A stretch of DNA of 64,000 bases, from positions 2,232,001 through 2,296,000 of the forward strand of contig JBBELK010000003.1 in assembly GCA_037783545.1 (NCBI GenBank), read 5' to 3'. Positions 44,801 through 53,400 of the stretch are shown here, piece after piece. Position 1 is the first letter of the stretch, and the number at the start of each line of letters is the position of its first letter. Below the pieces are notes generated by a model. That model worked only from the letters and a program-made list of their open reading frames with translations. It was not told the origin of the DNA and did no database searches. This stretch comes from Henricia sp. BOLD:AAB3569. Taxonomy: Eukaryota > Echinodermata > Asteroidea > Spinulosida > Echinasteridae. A program made the position numbers and the translations under genes.

Positions 44801-45979
44801 TAGAGGGTCGTATTAACATGGGAACAAAGACCACTAACAGGCATGACAGGTTAGGAAAATGGACATTGAGACAGATTCAGGCTATGTCTTAGAGAGGCTT
44901 CAGAGGGCCATATTAGTTTGAAGACCATCTTCAAAGACCTCAAGCAGGTGATGTTCAAGAACACATTTATTGGTAGGGCGTCTGCACGTTAAACAGAAGG
45001 TCCGCGGTTCGAATCCCGGTGAAGCCAAGTCGTTTATCACTGCATCCAGATTTCCCAAACTCATGGACATTTGTCCACATTTGTGTCAAGTGATACAGGC
45101 TGCATCTCCAAGTTATACTGTAAGTAATACATAGGATCACATCAGACTGACTGATCTAAAGCCGGCCGTACACCTTGCGTTTCGTCCGTGATCCGATCAT
45201 GATAGCGCATGTTGTGCAGTCGCATCACAAGGTGTAAGGGTTTTGTGATGCGTTCCGATGGCGATGTGGTCACGATTTTGTGTACGTGTCCGTCGCAACG
45301 CAATCTCAGAATGCTCGAAATTTTGCGTGTCTGTGCAATGGCAACGGAGTCGGAACGCAAGGTGTACGGCCGGCTTAGGTTTGCAAGCATTGTGTTTTTG
45401 TATCAGCCTTGAATAGTTGAGGAAATTATAGAATCGTATAGCAGGATGTATGTAGGTTTCCTTACAATTTATGATAGGCCACATGGGATAGAAAAGCTTA
45501 GGAACAGGCCTAGATTTATAGTACACATGACCTATGACCCCGATCACATTAGGGAAATGGGTTTGTTTAACTAAGATTAGTTAATCATCGTGGTTAGTTA
45601 ATCATCGTGGTTTGAAGAGTGCATGATCCAACCACTTTCTGTTCTTTCAAGTTCATTTCAATCCCATTTCTTGTCATGTTGCAATCTTTGTGCTCCAATA
45701 CAGTTAAGCGGTCTGCAGTTGCGGCTTCACCACGCACTAGTCCGCTACTACTACATCCGGGGGCTCTTCAACCAGAACGAGCTTCAGCGATTTGAGGAGA
45801 TGTCGGCCGAAAATGGCCGTCGCGTCCAGTCATTACAAGGCGAGATGGACAAGGCCATTCAGACTATCACATGCTTCCTGACTGACCAATTGGACGGCAC
45901 GGCTGCCCGCGTTGTGCACGCTGCAGCCAATGCGGCGCTGTTAAAGGATGATGGACAGGCAGTGGGCGTGGTTACATAG
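29864..45979 (+). CDS. CCDC178: Long coiled-coil protein, probably CCDC178 orthologue
   Basis: Eighteen coding exons: 29864-30083, 30969-31100, 31795-32067, 32805-32984, 33720-33938, 34329-34479, 34615-34684, 35190-35332, 36023-36126, 36970-37115, 37670-37806, 38121-38304, 39000-39224, 39996-40109, 41032-41177, 42761-42920, 44325-44474, 45704-45979. They sum to 3030 nt (1009 residues plus stop) with consistent phases. Residues 1-117 are polar and probably disordered. Residues 118-175 form a conserved-looking block (ELYPIPEGWPRLHDK, RKPTCPAVAKALEHLKQLQD). From about 270 to 980 the protein is Glu/Lys/Arg/Gln-rich with heptad-like repeats, i.e. extended coiled coil. No catalytic motif or membrane segment is seen. 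The CCDC178 name rests on overall architecture, the Cys-containing helical block and the position beside ASXL; a plain search hit is still lacking. Vertebrate CCDC178 is poorly characterised, so no function is assigned. Confidence 0.8.
30313..30745. mobile_element. MITE with GGCCAATGAAATTAGATT ends
   Basis: GGCCAATGAAATTAGATTAC and GTAATCTAATTTCATTGGCC are exact inverted ends extending through ACTAGTTTCTCGTC, 433 bp apart. Confidence 0.7.
31193..31570. mobile_element. MITE family C, copy 2 (best ends)
   Basis: TTAAAGGCCCTATGTATCAT at one end and GATACAATGGGCCTTTTTAA at the other define the inverted ends of family C, about 378 bp. Confidence 0.75.
31795..32067 (+). CDS. CCDC178: CCDC178-like exon 3 (second after start exon): conserved head block
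   Basis: Encodes DELYPIPEGWPRLHDKIFKR, FIRKPTCPAVAKALEHLKQL and QDRIELWSREVEWEILSRR, then a Ser/Ala-rich tail. Its P-x-C-x-x-V-x-K-A-x-x-H-L pattern is the best family marker in the protein. The donor is GTCAGT. A MITE (32092-32554) starts only 25 bp downstream. Confidence 0.8.
32092..32554. mobile_element. MITE family B, copy 3
   Basis: Full copy with TTAAAGGCAGTACACATGAT and ATGTATACTATCTTTAAA ends and the GCGAAGTGG core. Its 3' end abuts a family C fragment that starts TAAAGGCCC. Confidence 0.75.
32551..32760. mobile_element. MITE family C, 5' half
   Basis: TAAAGGCCCAATATATCATT through CAAAATCCATGCATGG. The rest is lost. Shares its first bases with the end of the preceding family B element. 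Confidence 0.65.
33017..33143. mobile_element. Short MITE with AAAGCGGGCCTCCCAC ends
   Basis: AAAGCGGGCCTCCCACTGTG and CACAGTGGGAGGCCCGCTTT, exact 20-bp ends continuing into CGATTTTTG. Begins 32 bp after the CCDC178-like exon ending at 32984. Confidence 0.7.
34090..34315 (+). mobile_element. (CACT)-tail SINE, partial
   Basis: CTGGAAAACTGCCCAGAATC through ATATATTTACATATTCCCGCC matches the 5' and middle part of the element at 56193. It ends 13 bp before the acceptor of CCDC178-like exon 34329-34479. Confidence 0.6.
34892..34983 (-). pseudogene. Truncated 5S rRNA copy
   Basis: Read on the minus strand, this matches the 3' three quarters of animal 5S rRNA: CCCGTCTGATCACCGAAG, TTAAGCAACGTTGGGCTCGG, TCAGTACGCGGTTGGAGACC and ACCTGGGAATACCGAGTG, ending GTCGTAGGC. 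The internal box A/C promoter region is largely kept and a T-run (plus-strand A6 at 34885-34890) follows the 3' end as a terminator would. About 25 bases of the 5' end are missing and several positions differ, so it is a pseudogene or a 5S-derived SINE head, inside a CCDC178-like intron. Confidence 0.8.
35663..36001. mobile_element. MITE with TTAAAGGAGCGTGACT ends
   Basis: TTAAAGGAGCGTGACTAGAT and ACACGCTCTTTTAA ends. It stops 21 bp before the acceptor of CCDC178-like exon 36023-36126. Confidence 0.62.
36479..36925. mobile_element. MITE family A, copy 4 with target-site duplication
   Basis: Intact ends. ATAGCTGGT occurs directly before the element (36469-36477) and again directly after it (36927-36935), a 9-bp duplication if the ends are CAATGCATAG and CTATGCATTG. 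Ends 44 bp before a CCDC178-like exon. Confidence 0.8.
37433..37602. mobile_element. Foldback MITE family E-like, short copy
   Basis: TGGGTCTTTCCACAGTAATG and CATTACTGTGGAAAGACCCA are inverted ends 170 bp apart, followed by GGGTACATTT blocks also inverted. CCDC178-like intron 11. Confidence 0.7.
37880..38090 (-). mobile_element. SINE S1 partial
   Basis: Reverse copy lacking the tail. Ends 30 bp before CCDC178-like exon 38121-38304. Confidence 0.7.
38121..39224 (+). CDS. CCDC178: CCDC178-like exons flanking a GC-AG intron
   Basis: Exon 38121-38304 ends ENLQ at TTACAG|GCAAGT, the classic strong GC donor context. Exon 39000-39224 resumes in phase 0 with GTYESLRKQVKEETHARTVL. No GT donor nearby keeps the frame. 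The intron consists largely of two MITE copies, and its 3' splice site abuts the second one. Confidence 0.75.
38329..38444. mobile_element. MITE family B, terminal fragment
   Basis: Same outer block as 26264-26382, just inside a CCDC178-like GC-AG intron and 60 bp before a full B copy. Confidence 0.6.
38503..38996. mobile_element. MITE family B, copy 4, abutting a splice acceptor
   Basis: Full copy. Its last bases TATACTATCTTTAAA run directly into TAG|GGTACC, the acceptor of exon 39000-39224, so the element supplies the pyrimidine and branch-point region of that splice site. Confidence 0.8.
39271..39666. mobile_element. MITE with TATGTGACCTGTC ends
   Basis: TATGTGACCTGTCACAACAA and TTGGGACAGGTCACATA ends, 396 bp, followed directly by a SINE. 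Confidence 0.65.
39667..39955 (+). mobile_element. SINE family S3
   Basis: Box B-like GAGTTTGAGCCCCACTGG, then CAGGGCAAGACACTTAATCT and CGCTATGCAAGAGTCCACCA at the 3' end: a tRNA-headed SINE next to a MITE. Confidence 0.55.
40548..40815 (-). mobile_element. SINE family S2
   Basis: Contains CCTTCTCAACTCCCTGTGG, GTTAGGCTCTTATGAGCTAA and, on the minus strand, box B GGTTGTGAGTTCGAATCC. Shared with 47755-48015. Confidence 0.62.
41226..41474. mobile_element. MITE with CCGTATTCCTGAAC ends
   Basis: CCGTATTCCTGAACGCGTGA and GTTCAGGAATACGG ends, GC-rich interior with CGCGCGCACAG, 249 bp. Confidence 0.62.
41517..41897 (-). mobile_element. SINE S1, full length
   Basis: Reverse copy with tRNA-like head and the long 3' extension shared with 25289-25616. 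Confidence 0.75.
41957..42067. mobile_element. MITE with GGGGCCGATTTCACAAA ends
   Basis: GGGGCCGATTTCACAAAG and TTTTGTGAAATCGACCCC ends 110 bp apart; same end sequence type as the hairpin at 23114. Confidence 0.65.
42109..42602. mobile_element. Full-length foldback element, copy 1
   Basis: Almost the whole element is a palindrome of about 245-bp arms: GAAAGTTCGGAAAGTCAAG with TGACTTTCCAAACTTTTTTT, CATTGGAAAGCCCTGTTATT with AATAACAGGACTTTCCAATG, GAAATGTCACAAAATGCATT with GTGAATTTTGTGACATTTC. Confidence 0.75.
43014..43558. mobile_element. MITE with GGGCCGTTTCAAACGTCG ends
   Basis: GGGCCGTTTCAAACGTCGTG and AACGTTTGACAACGGGCC ends. Repeated GCCGTGTCGAATTYAA / AATTCGACACGGC blocks inside. Confidence 0.65.
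43785..44206 (-). mobile_element. MITE family D, copy 3
   Basis: Reverse orientation, intact ends GGGTAATTCCCAAAATTAG and CTAATTTTGGGAATTACCC, in a CCDC178-like intron. Confidence 0.72.
44325..44474 (+). CDS. CCDC178: CCDC178-like penultimate exon, parent of an intronic array
   Basis: Encodes NDLKERLKENKELARRYRL, then EHLKLKEAFLEGFEGRINLE and ASLKDHKQ, with a GTTAGT donor. Its last 45 bp plus the start of the intron are repeated five more times downstream (see the array at 44430-44960). Confidence 0.85.
44430..44960 (+). repeat. Tandem array derived from an exon end and its donor site
   Basis: Units starting GAGGGTC at 44430 (the exon), 44525, 44620, 44717, 44803 and 44903, spacing 95, 95, 97, 86 and 100 bp. 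Each repeats the end of exon 44325-44474, its donor (CAGGTTAG or CGGGTTAGG) and intron sequence (CAGATTGAGGGGACC, GAATGGACTAGAGGG). The second unit is still open (EGRINMETSHKDHKR); the third is frame-shifted. Confidence 0.85.
44970..45028 (+). pseudogene. tRNA-like fragment
   Basis: TGGTAGGGCGTCTGCACG, AACAGAAGGTC and CGGTTCGAATCCCGG give D, anticodon and T arms, but the 5' acceptor strand is missing. A SINE head or tRNA pseudogene. Confidence 0.5.
45158..45377. mobile_element. MITE with TAAAGCCGGCCGTACACC ends
   Basis: AAGCCGGCCGTACACCTTGC and GCAAGGTGTACGGCCGGCTT, exact 20-bp ends; interior GC-richer than its surroundings. Confidence 0.7.
45704..45979 (+). CDS. CCDC178: CCDC178-like last exon
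   Basis: Encodes LSGLQLRLHHALVRYYYIRG, LFNQNELQRFEEMSAENGRR and an Ala-rich end before TAG. The helical character continues to the end. No confident AATAAA lies nearby; the first candidates are near 47213 and 47286, beyond a Tc1 remnant. Confidence 0.85.
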   Translation, partial: LSGLQLRLHHALVRYYYIRGLFNQNELQRFEEMSAENGRRVQSLQGEMDKAIQTITCFLTDQLDGTAARVVHAAANAALLKDDGQAVGVVT

Positions 45980-46344
45980 ATAGTGGGCGTTAATATACAG
46001 GGTGGATAAAAAAAATGAAACTGAGATATTATTGCTAATTGTAACTAAAGTATGGCACATAAGAATCAAAGGGAGATATCGTCTGTTAGGGTTGAATCTC
46101 CTCTTTACAATGACACCCTGATCATGTCATTATGTTTTTGGTTGACCGAGCAGTGACCAATGTTAAGCAAGGGGCTAGTTTGGGATTTGCGCCACTTTCG
46201 TCAATGGCGTCTAGTGGCCTAAACTATGGCATAGCCTGTTTGGCAATTAAGTATCCATTGGCAAAACCTAAGATACCTACAAAAAACCTGCATTTTCTCA
46301 AACAGAACACATTCAGGGCGACATGAGAATGCAGTGATTTTTAT

Positions 46345-46575
46345 CAGTCAGTAACGTGTATGAACATTTCTTGTGACAAGGCTGACTGCACCAGCCTTTG
46401 TAAGAGCCACTGAGGCAGAGTGCGCCACTCTGCCTGAAGTGCCTCCCAGAGCTCCTGTACTTCTAAAGCTCTTTTGGGAGGTGCGGCTCCAGAGGTGAGC
46501 TCATTCCGTAAAGGCTTAATCAGGTTGATTGTTCAAAGAGGTCCACTTGGACCTAGACAAAATCACTGCAGCAGA
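46345..46575 (-). pseudogene. Tc1/mariner transposase C-terminal remnant
   Basis: Minus-strand translation gives PPKRALEVQELWEALQAEWR and TLPQWLLQRLVQSAL before a stop, matching the C-terminal pattern of Tc1-type transposases (E-L-W-x-A-L-x-x-E-W-x-x-L-P). Upstream the frame is interrupted (PSGPL, stop, TINLIKPLRNEL in place of the S-P-D-L-N-P-I-E block). A terminal-repeat-like ACAGGGTGGATAAAAAAAAT lies at about 45999; the other end was not found. Inactive. Confidence 0.65.
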
Positions 46576-46835
46576 ACGGTCTTAAAAGCGATTCCAAAGT
46601 GATTGGTCGATCAGTGCCTTGTTATCTACAAGTTTACAGTTTCACTTCTGTTCTGATCAAGAATTTAAGAACATTAAACAAAATTGCATTGCTTATTAGG
46701 GAGATTAGAGCCATGTGGCCAGGCAATGGGCGTTACCAAATCAAAGCCAGTGGGCATAAAGTTTACAGTTTTTATGCTGATAATCTTTCCCAAAGAGGTC
46801 CCCATTTTGTAACGGGCCTGCAGCATCTCTAAATG

Positions 46836-46940
46836 TTTAAAGGTGCGTGGTCGGACTGTTTCAGAAATATTGATTGGAAATCGCATTGCCTTTCGACATA
46901 AGTTGGGGATGATTTTGTTGATCTGAACACGCACCTTTAA
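46836..46940. mobile_element. Short MITE with TTTAAAGGTGCGTG ends
   Basis: TTTAAAGGTGCGTGGTCGGA and GAACACGCACCTTTAA ends, 105 bp, downstream of the Tc1 remnant. Confidence 0.6.
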
Positions 46941-47754
46941 TTTGTAAACTACAATACATGTATTTTAAGTTAGCCATTGCCAAATAATCGAACATCCACC
47001 GATTTATTGAACATTTTAACTATGATTGACGAGTAGAATTATTGATTAATTGATTGCAATTTTAGTACAAGTTGAAAAAAAATGTTTCTCAATCCAGAAT
47101 ATTATGTTTAATTTTTTACTGTATACAGCAAGTTCAGCAAAATGTACATTTACTGTTAATATTTACTAACAAAATGTTTTCTTCTAAAAATGTTCACAAA
47201 TTATCTAATGTCAATAAATCATTTTGAAAGTTTGTAATTTTTGTAACAAAGAAAACAAATGTGTAGATTTTAACTGCTTCCATTAATAAATATTTCATTT
47301 ATTTTCCTTGAAATGACGAGATAAAAAAAAACTCACATGATTCAACATTAGTTGAGTCAAACGTGATTATATTCAACTGTCTGCTGATTTGTGTTATTAT
47401 TATTGTTTTTATTTATTCGACCGTAGTACATATATACAAACAATATTTTAAAAAGACAATTTGAAACAGAGTTACATAAATAACGAACGACACGCATGAA
47501 CTCCTTGTGGGAATAACAAGCAATGAGGGCATGACATAGCCTAAATATGCTAAAAGGGTTCCCTAAAGAAAACGAAGGTGACACACAAATGTGTCAAATT
47601 GACTAGATTTCCCCCAAAAAAATGATAAATGATAACTTGTACTTTTTGCTATGATCCTCTTCTTTATATGAGGTTTCAAATAAAAATGAAAATGTCAATA
47701 TAGCACGATAATGGACTGAAATAGCAACAATTGCAAATATGAAATAGAATATAA
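46941..47754. other. AT-rich spacer
   Basis: Several AATAAA-like hexamers (about 47213, 47286) that could end the CCDC178-like transcript; otherwise nothing recognised. Confidence 0.4.
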
Positions 47755-48015
47755 ATAATAATAATTCCAATTTATATGGCGCACGTATCTATGCTCGAGG
47801 CGCTTGTACATTATTGTTACCCCTGGCCATTGGGCTCTTGATAACATTCCATATTTAAGCCTTCTCAACTCCTTCGGGAGTATGCAGCCCCGGCAACCTG
47901 TTAGGCTCTCATGAGCTAATCAAACATCTTCTTGCTCCTGGGTAGAGAGAGGCAACGCACCATGGATGTGAGTCGGCCTGGTTTTAAACCCACGACCTGA
48001 AGATTTAACCAAGGT
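47755..48015 (-). mobile_element. SINE family S2, second copy
   Basis: CCTTCTCAACTCCTTCGGG, GTTAGGCTCTCATGAGCTAA and a decayed box B; preceded on the plus strand by an (AAT)n run, i.e. its tail. Lies between the CCDC178-like and fourth genes. Confidence 0.62.
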
Positions 48016-48599
48016 CTAGCAATTTTTCGAAATTCTGAATGAACATTTTAAAGCCCGTATGAATGATTTGCAATATCCCAAAATTGTAATAAACCATATT
48101 TAGCCCAACAAAATTTCCCCTAAATGAAAGATAGGCCGGAAAGTGGCTCCAAGTGTTCATTGATCGCAATGTTATATTTTGCAAGAAAAGATTATTAAAG
48201 ATGAATTAATATAAATATCTGTGCATACGCATTTTTATTACAAGGGCGCCGTCGTCTGAACGAAACTATTACCATATCTTGATAACTAAGCTTTTAGATA
48301 ATAATTCAGGCATTTTTTTTGAAGGTAATTACCAAACGAGTAGTAAGAGCTACCTTTAGGCCTAAGCAAATTTTTCTGCTAACACTAACAGCTTTATAAA
48401 CTGGGCTCCTGAGATCTTCAATTAATTAAGTTATCAACAGTTTTTTGGTTAATTACGGTAATTAAGAATCATTTTGTAAGTACGATAATTTAATCGGCCA
48501 AAACACGGGCAGTGCAACTTTAACGTAATTGTTTACACTGTTGGGGGTTTAGCCAACGAGTTAGTGCTGGGGCCTGTTTTTGCGCCCGCAGCCAGAACC

Positions 48600-48790
48600 A
48601 TGTTTCTAACATAATTATTAGTTCAACCAATGAGCGACTTCCATTGCCGACGACCAAAGATAGCCATTGGTTAAATCGGCATACGTCAGAAACATTTTTC
48701 TGGTTTTGTCGCGAAAACAAGCCTCTCTGCCCACGCCACGTGGCGCTTATGGCTCGCGCGCGCGCATTATGAAATGACGCCACGGCACGT
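48600..48790 (+). promoter_or_regulatory. Probable promoter of the fourth gene
   Basis: A locally CpG-rich island in AT-rich DNA. It has two CCAAT boxes in opposite orientation (CAACCAATGAGCG near 48614; GCCATTGGTTA near 48663), an E2F-like TTTTGTCGCGAAAAC near 48704, a palindromic CCACGTGG E-box near 48734 and a CG dinucleotide run at 48753-48764. This pattern is typical of TATA-less housekeeping or cell-cycle promoters. It lies just upstream of an exon-like segment with a GTACGT donor. Confidence 0.5.
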
Positions 48791-48934
48791 GCAACACGGA
48801 GTCAACAAAATGTCTCGCTTTTTCAGCAAATTTTCCCTTCTTTTGTGCCGTATGGACAGCCAAAAACCAGAATTTTACCAACTCAGAGATTTCGCAAACA
48901 TTGCTGCAAGAATGTGACAGTTATATTTGAAAAG
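48791..48934 (+). other. Probable 5' UTR exon 1 of the fourth gene
   Basis: The segment ends in GAAAAG|GTACGTAG, a strong donor, directly after the CpG-rich promoter. ATGs inside it (for example 48810) run into stops before the donor or do not fit downstream phases, so I read it as non-coding. The 5' edge is a guess. Confidence 0.4.
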
Positions 48935-49307
48935 GTACGTAGATTTTTGGGGCACTTTGCTCGCGCGAAGTTTGTGGTATGGTCAGAAAGTCCAAAAAAT
49001 ATGATTGCCCAATTTTCGGACAAATTTACCTTTGAAGATAATGCGCGGGAAGAAGGGGAAAACGCGAGGTAAGAAATTACAAGTCGGACATCACTATTTT
49101 TTGTAAGAAATTAGTAAGGTTTTACTTTAATATCTGCACTAATTTTTCCTTTATATTATTATTACAGTTTATAGGCCACCAAAAAGTGAAAATATCTGAT
49201 GAGAAATATTTTTTTTTACTTGTTTAGGCATGGTTCAGATTGGACAAATGTTGACAATTTTGTTAGGAAAAATTTCAAGAGAATAATACACAGAATAAAA
49301 GGAAAAA

Positions 49308-49488
49308 ATACCATACACCCTCGCCAGTTGACACTCCATGCACTAAGTCTTTCGAGCATGACATAAACAAGTGTTTTCAAAGGAAAATTTTCTCACTGCT
49401 AAATTCATGTTTCCTCTGACACTATATTTACACTTTCTGGAGTGTGAGACCTGTGTCATGAGGAATTAGTGGCGAGGGTGTATGGTAT
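49308..49488. mobile_element. MITE with TACCATACACCCTCGCCA ends
   Basis: TACCATACACCCTCGCCA and TGGCGAGGGTGTATGGTA ends; ACTCCATG.../TTTCTGGAGTGTGAG also pair inside. Confidence 0.65.
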
Positions 49489-50430
49489 TTAGGCTAGCTA
49501 TACCGGATAGAAAGTGCAGGTATTAAAGTAAATTCTTTCCGTAATTAATATGTGAGTTTAAAAAATTTTAAATTACATTTTTTATGTGCAGATTCTTTCA
49601 CTGACAAATGGCAAAAAGATTCTTATGGAGTTTGTATTTTTCAAATGTACATGTATGCAAATCATAGTTTTTGCTCTCCTACATTTTAAAACTGGATTAG
49701 GCCTAGGCGTAGGCCTATGTTGCTTTCCCTGTTGCATAAGATTTTATGTAGTTTGTATTTCTGGTAAGAATTTGAAAAGACCTTGTGCACAAAACATGAA
49801 ACTGGCTGAAATTTTTCCTCAAATCTTAAATTTTTTTTACACCTAAATTTGGGGTTTTTTATCAAATCTGTACTTCCCAATGCTTGATGAGTCATTTTTA
49901 TGAAAAAGGTATTTTTTCCTGTATAATATACATTGAACAAAGATTTAAAGGAAATTATCTCCTGGAATCACATTTTCTCTTTCAAAAATTGCATTCAGTT
50001 AGTGCACAACAAGTATTCTCGCGTGTGCGCAGCGCCCTCTGTTATCGCGCTTTAATACACACGGACTGCTCACGCCATAATTTTGTGCATTACTTTATGC
50101 AGTATTTTATCATTTATTTCACTAAGAAATGCAACATTTCCGACAGAAGTACAAGTGGGTAGTATTAAAATTGGATGATTTGTTGATTCCAGGAGGTAAT
50201 TTCATTCAAATCTTTGTTCAATGTATACTGAAAAAATACCATGAAAACATTTCTGATCAACTTCTCAACTTAGTCTTACCGTATTTCCTTACCGTACATT
50301 GAAAAAATACTTTGAATTTTGTTCTTTTGCAGAGCGTCTTTGAAGCTGGCGAGGATCTTGGATAGATGTTTTCGTCATCAATGGAGATTGTGATCCTTAG
50401 TGCACCGGAAGCAACAAGTCCTTGGCTAAG

Positions 50431-53400
50431 ATGAAACGGTACGTTGAAAATTAAATGAAATTTCTTAAAGGCCTATTTTAATAAACTCCTCAAAAAAAGT
50501 TCGGAAAGTCAAGTTTGACTGACGATTTTTCTCTTGTTTATACTAAATCATTTCCCTTGAATTTGGTATCATTGGAAAGCCCTGTTATTCCTCTTGACAG
50601 TGATTTGTCATTTGTTATGATTAATCAATTGGGGGATGTGCAGTATAGCGGAATACAGGGGTGGGTGGAAAGTGAAATGTCACAAAATTCACTGCTATTG
50701 TCATGCAGTGCATTCCCCTTTTGCTTGGAGGATGGGAATGTGTCAATGCACTTTTTGATAATACATGTAGCAATGCATTTTGTGACATTTCACTTTACAC
50801 CCGCCCCTGTATTCAGCTGTGCTGCACATTCCCCAATTGCTTAATCATGACAAATGACACATCATCGTAAAGAGGAATAACAGGGCTTTCCAATGATATA
50901 AAATTCAAGGAAAATCTTTTTGCAACAAGAGAGAAATTGCCAGTCAAACTTGACTTCCCGAACTTTTTTTGAGGAGTTTATATCATTTGCAGTTAATATT
51001 TGTGCAAAACCATGAAACAGTGCTCAGAGAGAAAAAATGTTGCTAAACTAGGCAGCTACATAGAAAAATGAGTGCGCACACTCATATAAAAAAAAATTAA
51101 AACCACTCTCAGTTGGGTCATTCCGTGTCAAAACAGCCAATATCCAGATATCTCGTGCAGTATATGACACCTCTCAGATTTTGCTGAAACTTTTTCAAAA
51201 ATACTTTAGGTTACCATACGAAGGAATCCCGAGTTTTAGCTCAATATCTTTAACGGTTTTTGCAGGACAACCTTTTGAAATTCGAGTGTCCGGTCCTTTT
51301 TGACAAATGTGAATTGCTCAATGCAGTTCGTAGCATCTTTGAAGCCCCCATAACTTATTTTCTAATGGTAATAAGGAGCTAAAATTTGGTTTGCTTGTAG
51401 ACTCCTGCCCAGATTGGAAGATTCTGCAGTCTGAATCAATAAGTTGTATTATTTAAGGGAGAGGTGGACCCCCAAAAATCCTAATTTCTGTAGGGGCGCT
51501 GACTAATTTTCAAATTTTGGAGGTCCCTATATATATAGGTCTCAGTTCATTTACTTTTTCTAGTTGGAATGTGGTTTTTCTTGGTATTTGGGAGCTTTTC
51601 CAACACAAGAATGGTTTTCAGGGCTATAGTGCCACTGCTGGGGAAATTGTGGGGGTCTGAAAACCCCGTCATATCAAAATTACCCTTCTGACCCCCTAAA
51701 TTCAGACTCCCAGATGACCATGTGGGCACTTGATGACGATGATGAGACTTTCACCAGACAAACATACACATTAATTCATTCATAAAATAAAATAAAAGGT
51801 TTGATTATCAGCCTCCGTCATTATAAACATAATTTTTGAAAATATGCATTCTCTGATCCTTGTTGTACAAGTATGTAATTCAACAGAAATTTCAAAGTAG
51901 AGAAACTAGGTCAAGGAGGATTAGGTGACAATCGGCCTTTTGCGTGTTTCCCATGAATAGCGTCTGTTGTATTTATGTATTTCCTTTCATAAATGCACAT
52001 ACAGCTAGACCTGACTAAATTTGTTTTGCTATGTGGTGCATGTGGCACAGGTATGAAGTACATGTTCAAAGTTTTATTACTTTTGAATAAATGTTCAAGT
52101 AGCTAAATGCATACAACTGCTCCCCCTCACCCCTTCCTCTTTCTTCCACCACCAGCATCCCCCCTCCCCCCCCCCCCCCTCCCCTCCCCCCTCCCCTCCC
52201 CTCCCTCCACATCCCTCTTCCCGGACTACCCTTCCTAAGAGGTTGTATTGATACTTTTTAAGGACAGATTACATGATTGGAAAACTTTTAAAAACAGGAA
52301 CAGCATTACATACGGTAACTAAAGAATGCACACATAGTATCCACTTGACGAGACTAATTTGTTGTTGCTATGTGGTGCACGCAGCAGATGTGAAGTACAG
52401 AATCAATACTGTGTTTACCGTAGGAGAGAATAGCATAATAATCACATCAAAATCAGCGCACATGGGAGCAAAACGTACATGTTTAGCACCAATGGGTGGG
52501 GATTTGTTCATCTAAATTTTGCCCTAGGGTTTAATAGGCACTTGTTAAGTTTCTCACTAAAAGGGGGTGGGGGTGCTGCACAGTTGTATGACAAGACATT
52601 TGGGTCATTCCGTGTCAATTCAACGAGCTTTTGGACCTGACCATCACGGATTGAAATGAAATTTGGTGTGTTGATTGGACTCCTTGAGAAACCCCGAGAA
52701 CTGAAATTATATGTAATTCAGTAAATTAATTTTTGAGATACGGGTCAACGAACTTTGGACTAATTAGCATAACCTGCTATGCTTAGACAATTATATCTCT
52801 AAAAGTAATGGACCTACAGAGATAAACTTTACATCATTTTTAAGCTCTTGAAATGGCCTTTATTTTATAATATTACATCAAAATTGTATCTCGTACCACA
52901 AAAAAGTTATGTGATTTTATAACCTTTGACCTTGATTTGCAAAAATGCGTATTTGTCAAAATGCGTAATTTTTTTTTATTTGTTAGCTTAAGATGTAAGG
53001 AACATTTCCAGAAAGATTTGGGATGGGCACTCTAACAGTTTTTGAGTTACGATAATTTAAACATTAAATAACATGTAAATATCATGTAAATACCATGTAA
53101 ATAACATGTAACTGTGTACATGCACTGTAAGAGTGCCCATCCCAAATCTTTCTGGAAATGTTCCTTACATCTTTAGCTAACAAATAAAAAAAAATTACGC
53201 ATTTTTGCAAATCAAGGTCAAAGGTTATAAATTCACATAACTTTTTTATGGTACGAGATACAATTTTGATGTGATTTTATAAAATGAAGGCCATTTTAAG
53301 AGCTTTAAAATGATGTAAAGTTTATCTCTGTAGGTCCATTACTTCTAGAGATATAATTGTCCAAACATAGCAGGTTATGCTAATTAGTCCAAAGTTCGTT

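Noticed and set aside
48810-48934. Coding start in the fourth gene's first exon (MSRFFSKFSLLLCRMDSQ)
   Set aside because: The frame stops (TGA) before the donor, and other frames do not fit the next exon; treated as 5' UTR.
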